This document shows, piece after piece, positions 1 through 6,997 of a DNA stretch of 64,000 nucleotides. The notes beneath the pieces are model-generated. The model worked only from the letters and a program-made list of their open reading frames with translations. It did not search any database and was not told where the DNA came from. The translations under genes and the position numbers were made by a program. The DNA comes from Azoarcus olearius (lineage in GTDB: Bacteria > Pseudomonadota > Gammaproteobacteria > Burkholderiales > Rhodocyclaceae), in NCBI RefSeq assembly GCF_001682385.1, contig NZ_CP016210.1:620001-684000 (forward strand). Reading direction: 5' to 3'. Position 1 is the stretch's first letter. Each line of letters opens with the position of its first letter.

Positions 1-2
1 AG

Positions 3-308
3 GGTGCCGACAACAACAGTGCCGGCGCCGCGCGCTACGAGCGGCTGGTGGAAGTCGTCGGCCCCAGAGGCGCCAATGCTCTGGTGGCCGAGTACGGCGG
101 TGACACCTTGGTGATTCCGAAGTGCAAGGCGGCGATCGCTCGCGCCCGTATGCGGGCGATGAAGGCCCGTTGCGACGATGGGGCGACCCTGGAAGAGATT
201 GCGCTGGAGTTCGACTGCACGACTCGGTGGGTAAGCCTGGTGCTGAAGCGGCCAGACAACGAGAGCGGCGTCGTCCTGGAGCAAGGCGGCCAATTGGGGC
301 TGTTCTGA
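3..308 (+). CDS. Mor/C-family late transcription activator (5' truncated by window)
   Basis: The frame is open from the window edge, so the true start lies upstream and only about 101 C-terminal residues are visible. The sequence fits the Mor transcription activator family: a segment ending in GGDTLVIPKC followed by a C-terminal helix-turn-helix (AKARCDDGATLEEIALEFDC-like, then TTRWVSLVLKR). Mor and C of Mu activate middle and late promoters. This copy lies just upstream of the lysis cassette, where Mu carries C, so it is more likely the late activator. Its proposed targets are the paired sites at 1313 and 15763. Family assignment is firm; the role as C is inferred from position. Confidence 0.8.
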   Translation, partial: GADNNSAGAARYERLVEVVGPRGANALVAEYGGDTLVIPKCKAAIARARMRAMKARCDDGATLEEIALEFDCTTRWVSLVLKRPDNESGVVLEQGGQLGLF

Positions 309-375
309 GAAATTCTCACGGCATGGGGTGGATCGACGTCGATACAATCGGCGCATCCATGCAAAGGGGATTGAC

Positions 376-813
376 GTGATCCGCGCCGTTGTCATTGCAC
401 TAGCCACCCTCGCTATGCCCGCCCACGCGCAGGTGTTCAAGTGCAAGGGTGAAAAGGGAATCGTCTATCAGGCGGAACCTTGTTCAGGGGCAGGAGCCGC
501 CGTGGATCTGAAGGTGCATCAGCCGACAGACGAGGACCGCCAGCGGGCCGTCGAACAAACCACACGGCAAAGGGCCATCAACGTCGAGAACGACACTGAG
601 CGCCTCGCCGCGGAGCGGAGGACTCGCGCCATCTCCGACCAGGTGCAGGCGGAGAAGGACGCTAAGCGGCGCCGCTGCGAGGGCTACCAAACTGAGATGA
701 AGCGGCTCGAATCCACGAAAGACCAGTGGATTTCGCCGGCCTTGCGCCAGCGCGATTACGACCGCATGAAGGAGCTGAAGGACAAGCACTTCAGTGAGTG
801 CTTTGCCCGCTAG
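376..813 (+). CDS. Small exported protein, DUF4124-like N-terminus
   Basis: 145 residues from a GTG at 376, preceded by an AAGGGGA ribosome site; an upstream in-frame GTG at 328 lacks one and would bury the signal peptide. Residues 1-19 (VIRAVVIALATLAMPAHAQ) form a Sec signal peptide. The mature start, VFKCKGEKGIVYQAEPCSG, resembles the DUF4124 cell-envelope domain with its paired cysteines. The rest is a highly charged, probably helical tail with a late Cys pair. It sits between the activator and the endolysin with the next gene 10 nt downstream. Function unknown; a lysogeny cargo gene acting in the periplasm is possible. Confidence 0.7.
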   Translation: MIRAVVIALATLAMPAHAQVFKCKGEKGIVYQAEPCSGAGAAVDLKVHQPTDEDRQRAVEQTTRQRAINVENDTERLAAERRTRAISDQVQAEKDAKRRRCEGYQTEMKRLESTKDQWISPALRQRDYDRMKELKDKHFSECFAR

Positions 814-823
814 GAGGGCCGCA

Positions 824-1285
824 GTGAAGTCTCTTGCGCTGGTAGCTGTTGCTGTCGCCTGCCTTCCGCTGCCCTTGGCGGCCCAAACCTCTGACGACAT
901 GCGTCGGGAGATCGAGGCGGAGTACAAACGCTTGCAGGACGCCGACGCGCAGGAGAAAAAGCGAAAGGCGGACGCTGAAGTTCAGCGCGCTCAGCAGGCC
1001 CGGCTTGAGGCAGACCGAGCGAAACTGTTGGCATCCCGCAAGGCCAAGAACCCGGTCAAGAACAGCGCGTGGGATGGCTCGGTGTGGCAGGTCGAGTCCT
1101 TCATGAAGCACTACCTGAAGGATCCAAAATCGTTCGAGGCCATCAGCTGGGGGCCGGTGGTCGACATGGGAAGCACCTATGTTGTGCGACTGCGCTACCG
1201 CGCTCGAAACAGCTTCGGCGGCTACGTAATCGAGGACAAGACGTTCACCTTGGATGTCAGCGGGAACGTCGTCGGCGTGAATTGA
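824..1285 (+). CDS. Small exported protein with charged helix and C-terminal beta domain
   Basis: 153 residues. The GTG at 824 is chosen because AGGAGGG lies 5 nt upstream. Residues 1-22 form a signal peptide (KSLALVAVAVACLPLPLAAQ). Residues about 25-70 are a Lys/Glu/Ala-rich helix. The C-terminal part contains MKHYLKDPKSFEAISW and a beta-rich end with NSFGGYVIEDKTFTLD, a pattern seen in small secreted proteins of proteobacteria. It follows another exported protein and precedes the putative late promoter of the endolysin, so the two probably form a pair expressed separately from the late operon. No function is recognised. Confidence 0.7.
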   Translation: MKSLALVAVAVACLPLPLAAQTSDDMRREIEAEYKRLQDADAQEKKRKADAEVQRAQQARLEADRAKLLASRKAKNPVKNSAWDGSVWQVESFMKHYLKDPKSFEAISWGPVVDMGSTYVVRLRYRARNSFGGYVIEDKTFTLDVSGNVVGVN

Positions 1286-1312
1286 GGGGCAGCGCCCGCG
1301 ATAGCGCCATCC

Positions 1313-1324
1313 TGAACTAGTTCA
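1313..1324 (+). promoter_or_regulatory. Candidate activator site of the lysis operon (Plys-like)
   Basis: TGAACTAGTTCA is a perfect 12-bp palindrome in the 78-bp gap before the endolysin. Its core GAACTAGTTC ends exactly 40 nt before the ATG. The matching element GAAGTAGTTC at 15763 is also exactly 40 nt before an ATG. In Mu, C binds dyad sites at Plys and PI, the corresponding positions. Binding by the activator encoded at 3-308 is inference. Confidence 0.5.
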
Positions 1325-1344
1325 TCTGTCGCGGGGCACGGCCC

Positions 1345-1363
1345 GCCGCCGATCATCGGCGGC
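1345..1363 (+). promoter_or_regulatory. Leader hairpin abutting the endolysin start codon
   Basis: A 9-bp inverted repeat (GCCGCCGAT, one-base centre, ATCGGCGGC) ends directly at the ATG at 1364, where a Shine-Dalgarno would lie. Fifteen bases (CCGATCATCGGCGGC) are identical in front of the protease gene at 15798-15812. It could be a translational control hairpin or a protein-binding site; the sequence does not decide. Confidence 0.5.
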
Positions 1364-1879
1364 ATGGTCACCGCCCGCAAAATCTCCCTCATCGTCATCC
1401 ACTGTGCGGCCACGCCCAACGGGCGCTGGACCAGTACGGTGGACATCGACCACTGGCACCGCGACGCGGGTTACAAACGCGCCCCCGCGCTGCCGGAAGC
1501 CCGCAAGTGGAACCCCACGCTCACCAGCATCGGCTACCACCGGGTCATCTACACCAACGGCGCGCCCGCCACCGGGCGCCACCTGAGCGAGGCCGGCGTG
1601 CACGCGCGCGGCTTTAACGACAAGAGCGTCGGCATCTGCCTCGTTGGCACCGACAAGTTCAGCTGCGCTCAGTGGGTCACGCTCGCCGACCAGGTCGCCA
1701 ACCTCTGCGCCACCTACGGCATTCCCCGCCAGTTCGCCACTGCCGAGAACGGCTGGCGCGGCATCTGCGGCCACCGCGACACCGGCGCCAAGAAGACCTG
1801 CCCCGGCTTCAGCGTCGCCGACTGGCTCGCCGGCGACATGGCGCCGCTCGACGGCCACATCCTTGAGGTTCAGCAATGA
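1364..1879 (+). CDS. Phage endolysin, N-acetylmuramoyl-L-alanine amidase (Amidase_2)
   Basis: 171 residues, a single catalytic domain without signal peptide or cell-wall-binding module, so it depends on the holin to reach the peptidoglycan. It cleaves the amide bond between N-acetylmuramic acid and L-Ala. Zn ligands visible by family pattern are His13 (IVIHCAATP), His137 (GHRDTG) and Cys146 (KKTCPGFSV); the GYH motif at 57-59 and VHARGFN at 79-85 are also typical of the T7-lysozyme-like family. It is the first gene of the late operon and overlaps the next gene by ATGA. Mu carries a muramidase-type enzyme here, so this is a functional replacement at the same position. Confidence 0.92.
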   Translation: MVTARKISLIVIHCAATPNGRWTSTVDIDHWHRDAGYKRAPALPEARKWNPTLTSIGYHRVIYTNGAPATGRHLSEAGVHARGFNDKSVGICLVGTDKFSCAQWVTLADQVANLCATYGIPRQFATAENGWRGICGHRDTGAKKTCPGFSVADWLAGDMAPLDGHILEVQQ

Positions 1880-2091
1880 CCATCCGCGTCTCCATCACCC
1901 ATCACGACGCCGAGAGCCACCGCGCGCTGCTGGCCGAAGAGTTCTACGTCGATCCCTACGGCCAGGTCTCGGATGCGCCCGTCCAGGCGCAAGTGGTTCC
2001 TCCGGGCGTTACCGCCACCGTCCATTTGCACGGCGGTAACGCCCTGGTGGTGCGCGAGCAGCCCGACGACGCTGCGTCCGAGGCCGCCTGA
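1876..2091 (+). CDS. Small hypothetical protein in lysis cassette
   Basis: 71 residues starting in the ATGA overlap with the endolysin and ending in an overlap with the next gene, so it is translationally coupled on both sides. The sequence (start MTIRVSITHHDAESHRALLA, middle GVTATVHLHGGNALVVREQ) looks like a short beta-rich soluble domain without membrane segment or signal. Similar small proteins occur between endolysin and holin in transposable phages, but no function is recognised. Confidence 0.7.
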   Translation: MTIRVSITHHDAESHRALLAEEFYVDPYGQVSDAPVQAQVVPPGVTATVHLHGGNALVVREQPDDAASEAA

Positions 2092-2306
2092 TGGAGCCGA
2101 CTCCCGCCCTCGATGACTGCAAGTGCTGGTGGAAGAGCCGCACGCTGCAGCTCAACGCCTTGGCCGCCGCGCTGATCGCCGCCGAGGCCGCGTTCGGCAT
2201 CTTGCAGCCGATGCTGCCGGTGAACTTCTATCGCGCGATGGCCTTCGTCCTGCCGATCGCCAATGCCGTGTTGCGGGTGATGACCACCCAGGCGGTGCGG
2301 CTGTGA
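2091..2306 (+). CDS. Holin-like small membrane protein
   Basis: 71 residues with a WWKSRT-type N-terminus followed by two hydrophobic stretches (about residues 20-40 and 45-66) and a short polar C-terminus. Size, membrane segments and position between endolysin and Rz fit a phage holin that forms inner-membrane lesions to release the amidase. Its start overlaps the previous stop (TGATGG) and its stop overlaps the GTG of Rz. The holin call rests on context rather than a unique motif. Confidence 0.65.
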   Translation: MEPTPALDDCKCWWKSRTLQLNALAAALIAAEAAFGILQPMLPVNFYRAMAFVLPIANAVLRVMTTQAVRL

Positions 2307-2884
2307 GCCCGGTCGCGCAATACGTGGCCCAGGTGGGCGACGCCTCGCGCCTGGTGCTGGCGATCGCGCTGCTCGCCGCCGGCGCCGCGGCGGGCGGTTG
2401 GTTGGTCGCCTTGGTGAAGGACGCGGAGATTGCCGACCTCCGTACTGAGCACGCCGAGTTCTCGGAAAAGCTCGTGCGGCGTGCCCTCGATCGCTATCAG
2501 GTCGCCAAGGCCCGCGGCGACGAACTCACCGCCCAGCTCGCCGCGGCAAACACCACCGCCACCGCCCTGCAGAAGGATCTCGCCGATGCGCTCACCCACA
2601 TCACTACCGGCCGCCGCTGCCTTGATGGTGCTGCTCTCCGCCTGCTCGACCGTGCCCCCGGCATCGCCCCCGCTCGACTGCCCACGGCCGCCGGCGTCGC
2701 TCCTGCAGCGGATGCCGCCCACGCTGCCGCCGATACCGCGCAGCGCGCAGCCGGCGACGAAGCCGCTACCGACACCGACGTCAGCCTCTGGGCAACCGGC
2801 GCGGCCGGCGAGTACGGCAAATGCGTCCGCCAGCTCGACGCCCTGATCGACTTCAACACCCCCAGCTCAGGAGATCTGCAATGA
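2303..2884 (+). CDS. Rz-like inner-membrane spanin
   Basis: 193 residues from a GTG at 2303 inside the holin stop region. An N-terminal membrane anchor (about residues 15-38) is followed by a long helical, coiled-coil-prone periplasmic part (EIADLRTEHAEFSEKL onwards), then an Ala-rich segment and a C-terminus with a conserved-looking GEYGKCVRQLDALIDF. This is the standard layout of the i-spanin that joins Rz1 to disrupt the outer membrane. A +1-frame Rz1 lies inside it, and its C-terminus overlaps the next gene start by 4 nt. Confidence 0.82.
   Translation: MSPVAQYVAQVGDASRLVLAIALLAAGAAAGGWLVALVKDAEIADLRTEHAEFSEKLVRRALDRYQVAKARGDELTAQLAAANTTATALQKDLADALTHITTGRRCLDGAALRLLDRAPGIAPARLPTAAGVAPAADAAHAAADTAQRAAGDEAATDTDVSLWATGAAGEYGKCVRQLDALIDFNTPSSGDLQ
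2586..2846 (+). CDS. Rz1-like outer-membrane spanin lipoprotein, embedded in Rz
   Basis: 86 residues from the ATG at 2586, entirely inside Rz in another frame. The signal ends in a lipobox (L17-S18-A19-C20, within LMVLLSACSTVPP) and the mature chain is very Pro-rich, the hallmark of Rz1. It would be lipidated at Cys20, placed in the outer membrane, and bind the C-terminus of Rz. The embedded arrangement is known from lambda. The long unusual frame plus lipobox makes chance unlikely. Confidence 0.82.
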   Translation: MRSPTSLPAAAALMVLLSACSTVPPASPPLDCPRPPASLLQRMPPTLPPIPRSAQPATKPLPTPTSASGQPARPASTANASASSTP

Positions 2885-3396
2885 AGCGTTCCCTCCGGTC
2901 CATTGCCGTCGCCGCCTTCCTGGTGGCCGGGCTGGCGATCGCCGCGCCGGCCAGCGCCGGATCGCTCACCGACCACGGCGAGAACAAGACGCTCGACGCG
3001 CTGTTGCGCGGCCAGACGCTGGGCGCGCCGGCTACTTGGTACGTCGGCGTTACCACTGACACCTGCACCGATGCCGGCAACGGCACCGAGCCGAGCGGCG
3101 GTGCCTATGCGCGCGTGGCCGTTGCCGCCAGTCTTGCCAACTGGGCCGGCACCCAAGGGGTAGGGACCACCACGGCAAGCTCGGGTACCAGCGGCACCAC
3201 CAGTAACAACGCGCTGATCTCGATGCCGGAGACGACCGCCGCGTGGAGCACTATCCGGGCGGTGCGCTTCTACGACGCTAGCACCGCCGGTAACGCGTGG
3301 ATCTGCCTGCCGATCACACTGCCGCTCGACGTCGATCGGGCGGGCGTTACCGTGAAGTTTCCGGCCGCGACCCTGCAGTTCTCCATCGACGACTGA
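2881..3396 (+). CDS. Phage tail-fibre-type protein with apparent signal peptide
   Basis: 171 residues from the ATG at 2881 (ATGA overlap with Rz). The body (LTDHGENKTLDALLRGQ, then PATWYVGVTTDTCTDAGNGT, then GGAYARVAV) matches a widespread phage fibre/tail-tip family with the pattern ENxxLDxLLRG...TWYVGL. Unusually, residues 1-26 (MKRSLRSIAVAAFLVAGLAI then AAPASA) look like a cleavable Sec signal, which virion proteins normally lack. It begins the tail-fibre block that follows the lysis genes. Structural role likely; export is an open question. Confidence 0.7.
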   Translation: MKRSLRSIAVAAFLVAGLAIAAPASAGSLTDHGENKTLDALLRGQTLGAPATWYVGVTTDTCTDAGNGTEPSGGAYARVAVAASLANWAGTQGVGTTTASSGTSGTTSNNALISMPETTAAWSTIRAVRFYDASTAGNAWICLPITLPLDVDRAGVTVKFPAATLQFSIDD

Positions 3397-3402
3397 TCCG
3401 CC

Positions 3403-5163
3403 ATGTCCGTCCACGCCCGGGTCCAGCTGCACGACGACGCAGATGTTCCGCTCGCCAATGTGGGCGGTATCACCGCGCTGTGGTGGGACGCGGAAGATCC
3501 GATCGAATTCGTCGCGCCGACTGGCCGGGCGAGCGGGCTATCGACGGACGCCACTGGCTGGCTGTCGCTTGATCTGCAGGACGTCTCGGGTCACGCGGTT
3601 GGAGGCGTTGGGTTCCTGCTGCTGCGCAAGGCTGATGCCGTCGATGACCAGGACTCGCTGATCTTCGCCGGCCAGATCACCACCGAGGACGCCACAGGCG
3701 GCGCACGCCTCACCTACAAAGATTCCTGGGAGCGCCCGGCTGACTGGCTGGTGCTGCCCACTGTGGGGCCGACCGAACAAAAGTTCGTCGGCCTGTTGGC
3801 GATCACCGACGACGACTCCAACTACGTGGCCATCAATGCCTCGGGCGCCTACACGGTGGATTGGGGCGACGGGAGCGCGCTGCAGAACTCCGCTGCCGGC
3901 ACCCAGTGCCAGCACAAGTACACCTATTCCTCGATCTCAGCCGATACCACCTCGTCACGTGGTTATCGCCAAGTGATCGTGACCGTCACGCCACAGGCCG
4001 GGCAGTCGCTGACGATGCTCTCTCTCAACGTCAGGCCGACCCAGTACTCGGCCGTCAAGAGTACGCAGTGGCTGGACGTAGAGATCGGTAGCCCGGCGCT
4101 CACTGACCTGCGGCTTGGGTCCAGCACCTATCCTGGTACGACCACCACTGTGATGGGGCTGTACTGGTTGGAGCGCTTTACCCTGCGTAGTAGTGCGCTC
4201 ACCAGCCTGGCCTACATGTTCTACTACTGCATCATGCTGCAGTCAGTATCGCTGTCTGGTGCTGGTGGCGTGACGTCACTCTCAGCGGCGTTCTACGGAT
4301 GCTCGGCGCTCCGCGGGATTCCCTTCTTTCAGACGGGTACCGTTACCGCTGCTGACAACATGTTTTATGAGTGCACGAGGCTGGTTCAGATACCGAAGCT
4401 GGCTTTGGGCTCAGCTGCCAGCTTTGCCACCATGTTCACAAACTGCCGAAGTCTGCAGAGCATTCCTCTGCTAGACACGCACTCGGCGACCAGCGTCCTT
4501 GGGATGTTCAGCGGCTGCATTAGCCTGCGCACCATTCCATTGTTGGACGTTGCGGCAGTAACCAACTTCACCAACATGTTCAACGGTTGCACCACGTTGG
4601 AGAGTATCCCGGCTATCAACACGGGCTCTGCGACGTTGATGACCAACATGTTCGTGAGCTGTAGCTCGCTGCAAACGGTTCCGCTGTTGGATACAGCGGA
4701 CGTTACCAACCTCTCCAGCATGTTTTCCGGGTGCATAAACCTGCGCACGGTACCGCCGTTCAACCTGACGGCGGCGGTAAACGTCGCGTCGATGTTCAAC
4801 AACTGCACTGCACTGCAACGGGTGCCGAGCTTCACCGGCGGCACGCTGATCACGACGATCAGCAACATGTTCGCCAACTGCCAGGCGCTCCAGTCCATCG
4901 GCTCGCTCGCGTTCAGCGCTGTGACGGCCGCTACCACGCCGTTCTCGAACTGCCCATCCCTTGCCCGCTGTGGTGTCTCTGGATTTGGCCTCACGCACTC
5001 GTATGCGTCCTGCCGGTTGTCGGCTGCGGCGCTCAACGAGATCTTCACTGCGCTGCCCACCGTGAGCGCGCGGACCATCACCATCACCGGCAACCCGGGT
5101 GCCAGCGATGGCGCGACCAATCGCGCGATCGCCACCGCCAAGGGCTGGACGGTCACGGGGTAA
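3403..5163 (+). CDS. Tail-fibre/adhesin with PKD-like domain and 11 BspA-type leucine-rich repeats
   Basis: 586 residues. The first about 110 residues look like a phage beta domain; a PKD-like stretch with YTVDWGDGSA follows near residue 148. From about residue 272 to 515 there are 11 tandem repeats of 24 residues (one of 25) with the consensus MF-x-(N/G)-C-x-x-L-x-x-(I/V)-P-x-L-D-T, as in BspA/DUF285 leucine-rich proteins used as surface adhesins. The end is a short Thr/Ile-rich cap. Its place in the fibre block suggests receptor binding. Base composition is visibly more AT-rich across the repeats than in neighbouring genes, suggesting separate acquisition of this module. Confidence 0.72.
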   Translation: MSVHARVQLHDDADVPLANVGGITALWWDAEDPIEFVAPTGRASGLSTDATGWLSLDLQDVSGHAVGGVGFLLLRKADAVDDQDSLIFAGQITTEDATGGARLTYKDSWERPADWLVLPTVGPTEQKFVGLLAITDDDSNYVAINASGAYTVDWGDGSALQNSAAGTQCQHKYTYSSISADTTSSRGYRQVIVTVTPQAGQSLTMLSLNVRPTQYSAVKSTQWLDVEIGSPALTDLRLGSSTYPGTTTTVMGLYWLERFTLRSSALTSLAYMFYYCIMLQSVSLSGAGGVTSLSAAFYGCSALRGIPFFQTGTVTAADNMFYECTRLVQIPKLALGSAASFATMFTNCRSLQSIPLLDTHSATSVLGMFSGCISLRTIPLLDVAAVTNFTNMFNGCTTLESIPAINTGSATLMTNMFVSCSSLQTVPLLDTADVTNLSSMFSGCINLRTVPPFNLTAAVNVASMFNNCTALQRVPSFTGGTLITTISNMFANCQALQSIGSLAFSAVTAATTPFSNCPSLARCGVSGFGLTHSYASCRLSAAALNEIFTALPTVSARTITITGNPGASDGATNRAIATAKGWTVTG

Positions 5164-5166
5164 CGC

Positions 5167-5583
5167 ATGCCTTTCTTCAAACGAGACGACGAGGCGAGCG
5201 CGCTGCTGACCGCGCCAAACTTCGTGGCCGGACCGGGCTTCGAGCTGCAGGCGGAGATGCACGACACCTACAGCTATCCGGTCGACGGCTGGTACTGGTT
5301 TGATTCGCTCGACGCCGCCATGGTCGCGCTGGCGGTCCCCCCCGCGGCGACGTCGATCACGCAGCGCCAAGCGCGCCTGTACCTGTTCAAGCACGGCCTC
5401 CTCGCCGGCGTCGAAGCGGCGCTCGACCAACTCGCAGAGCCGGTACGTACCGCCGCCCTGATCGAGTGGCAGTTTGCGCGCGAGATCGAGCGCACCAATC
5501 CGCTGGTGCTCGCAATCGTGGGCACGCTCGGCTGGACCGACGACCAGGTGGATACGTTCTTCGCTGAGGCGGGTGTCCTATGA
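5167..5583 (+). CDS. Phage tail-associated protein (fibre accessory)
   Basis: 138 residues, lying 3 nt after the repeat adhesin and overlapping the next gene by ATGA. The N-terminal half contains YSYPVDGWYWFDSLDAAM, recalling fibre-attachment proteins. The C-terminal half (SITQRQARLYLFKHGLLAGV onwards, ending WTDDQVDTFFAEAGVL) matches a helical module found at the ends of many phage tail-fibre accessory proteins. No signal or membrane segment is seen. Probably structural or a fibre assembly factor; the exact role is unknown. Confidence 0.65.
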   Translation: MPFFKRDDEASALLTAPNFVAGPGFELQAEMHDTYSYPVDGWYWFDSLDAAMVALAVPPAATSITQRQARLYLFKHGLLAGVEAALDQLAEPVRTAALIEWQFAREIERTNPLVLAIVGTLGWTDDQVDTFFAEAGVL

Positions 5584-6401
5584 AGTCTGCCCGCCTCAGC
5601 AGCGCCTACACGTCCGCAGGCAACGCCCGCTTCGTTCCGGCATACCGAGAGGTGCCCGCCGGCGGCGAGTACGACCTTTCCGCCGCCGGCAGCGCTGCCG
5701 CCAGCGGCGTAGCCACGCCCTCGCTCGTCGTTGGTCTGGCGGCCGTCGGCATCACGCTCGCTGGCGGCACCGCGGCCCCCAGGGTGGATTTGCCGTTGTC
5801 GGCCGCGGGCATTGCCACAACCGGCGGCGAAGCGGCACTGTCCGCCACCGTCACCCTTTCCGCGCTCGGGCTGGCGCACGCCGCTGGCGCCGCCGGCGTG
5901 CGCGCAGACGTGCTGCTTGCGGCTGCCGGCGCCGCCGCAAGCAACGGCCATGCGGATGTCGCGGCCCTGCTCGCGGCGGCCGCGGCCGGTAGCGCACAGA
6001 GCGGCGGCTCCGCCTCGCCGAGCGCTGCCCACAGCGCCAGCGTCGCAGCCGCCGGAGGAGCGATCTCCACGGGCTCGGCACTGCTCACCATCACAGTCGC
6101 CCTGCAGGCCGATGGCGCAGCGTCCGCAGCCGGTAGCGCGTTGGTGTCGGTCACCACCACGCTCACGGCGGAGGGGTTTGTGCAAGCGATGGGCTCAGGT
6201 CTGGTCGCAGTGCAGATCCCGCTCGCAGCCGTCGGTGGCGCTCTCGCGCGCGGTGACGCTGCGCCGCTGCTGCAGGAGGCGCTGCTGCTCGTGGCAGACC
6301 CGCGCTTCACCGTGCAATCGGGCGGCGGCGAGTACCTGGTGCGCAGCCAGCACCGCTACCACGTCGCTTGCGTGCGTCACCGTTACCGGGTGGGGAGGTA
6401 G
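5580..6401 (+). CDS. Ala/Gly-rich tail protein with ten 20-residue repeats
   Basis: 273 residues starting in an ATGA overlap. After a 35-residue head, residues 36-239 are about ten imperfect repeats of 20 residues (two of 22) with the pattern xGxAxxxGxAxLxxxVxLxA, for example AGIATTGGEAALSATVTLSA and AGGAISTGSALLTITVALQA. The C-terminus ends in a basic segment (RSQHRYHVACVRHRYRVGR). Regular alternation of Gly turns and hydrophobic strands suggests a beta-solenoid or stacked beta-hairpin fibre. Its place among tail-fibre genes supports a virion shaft role. The fold is inference. Confidence 0.65.
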   Translation: MKSARLSSAYTSAGNARFVPAYREVPAGGEYDLSAAGSAAASGVATPSLVVGLAAVGITLAGGTAAPRVDLPLSAAGIATTGGEAALSATVTLSALGLAHAAGAAGVRADVLLAAAGAAASNGHADVAALLAAAAAGSAQSGGSASPSAAHSASVAAAGGAISTGSALLTITVALQADGAASAAGSALVSVTTTLTAEGFVQAMGSGLVAVQIPLAAVGGALARGDAAPLLQEALLLVADPRFTVQSGGGEYLVRSQHRYHVACVRHRYRVGR

Positions 6402-6404
6402 GCC

Positions 6405-6707
6405 ATGGAACGCTTTCGCCCCCTGGACCCAGCAGCGCGCCGTGTCCTCACCTGGTCGTTTGCCGAAGACTTGAATCCCGGCGAATCGCTGTCCGGCGCC
6501 ACCATCAGTATCACAACGCTGGCTGGTGAAGACTCCGACCCGGAAGCGGTCAAGGTCGGCGACCTGGTTGTCCAGGGCCACTTGGTGCTGCAGATGGCCG
6601 CCGGCCGACCGGACGGTAACGCCTACGTTCTCAAGTGCCTCGCCACCACCACCGCGGGCGAGATCCTCGCGCTCTCCGCGGTCCTCACCATGCAGGAGGG
6701 CGCCTGA
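6405..6707 (+). CDS. Phage fibre/tail adaptor-like Ig-fold protein
   Basis: 100 residues. The order RFRPLDPAARRVLTWSFAED, GESLSGATISI, GRPDGNAYVLKCLATTTAGE and LSAVLTMQEGA follows the pattern of small phage beta-sandwich proteins that link fibres to the tail (xDYxxDWxxxLxxGExIxS ... TGxxYxVxCxVTTSxGR). It sits 3 nt after the repeat protein and shares its stop with the next start (TGATGG). Role inferred from family resemblance. Confidence 0.6.
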   Translation: MERFRPLDPAARRVLTWSFAEDLNPGESLSGATISITTLAGEDSDPEAVKVGDLVVQGHLVLQMAAGRPDGNAYVLKCLATTTAGEILALSAVLTMQEGA

Positions 6708-6997
6708 TGGCCCTGCACATCCACCTTGAACCGGTGATGTACGTCGGCCGCGGCTACGTCGCGCCCGACGGCTTCGCCCACAAGCACGCCTACGAGATGG
6801 TGTGCTCGATCTTCATGCTCGGCGACGGCCGGGCGCGCGTATTCGCGGCCCACGGCGACATGGACCGCGGCACGGTCACGTCGCTTGCGGGGCAGCTCGA
6901 AGCGCTGGGAATCCATACGGTCCTGGTCAATCGCCATGGGGTCGAGCAGGAGTGGCAGGTCGCAAGCGCGACGTGCAAAGCAAGGAAAACCGAATGA
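6707..6997 (+). CDS. Hypothetical phage protein
   Basis: 96 residues from the ATG at 6707 in the overlap with the previous stop; an in-frame ORF extends upstream but has no better start. Visible parts are an N-terminal strand-rich half (LHIHLEPVMYVGRGYVAPDG) and a C-terminal half with TVTSLAGQLEALGIHTVLVN, suggesting a small alpha/beta domain. No signal, membrane segment or catalytic motif is recognised. It overlaps the gp25-like gene by ATGA and so belongs to the late operon. Confidence 0.6.
   Translation: MALHIHLEPVMYVGRGYVAPDGFAHKHAYEMVCSIFMLGDGRARVFAAHGDMDRGTVTSLAGQLEALGIHTVLVNRHGVEQEWQVASATCKARKTE

Noticed and set aside
4200-4950. CRISPR array in the repeat region
   Set aside because: The period of about 72 bp is protein-level leucine-rich repeat; there are no identical direct repeats with unique spacers.
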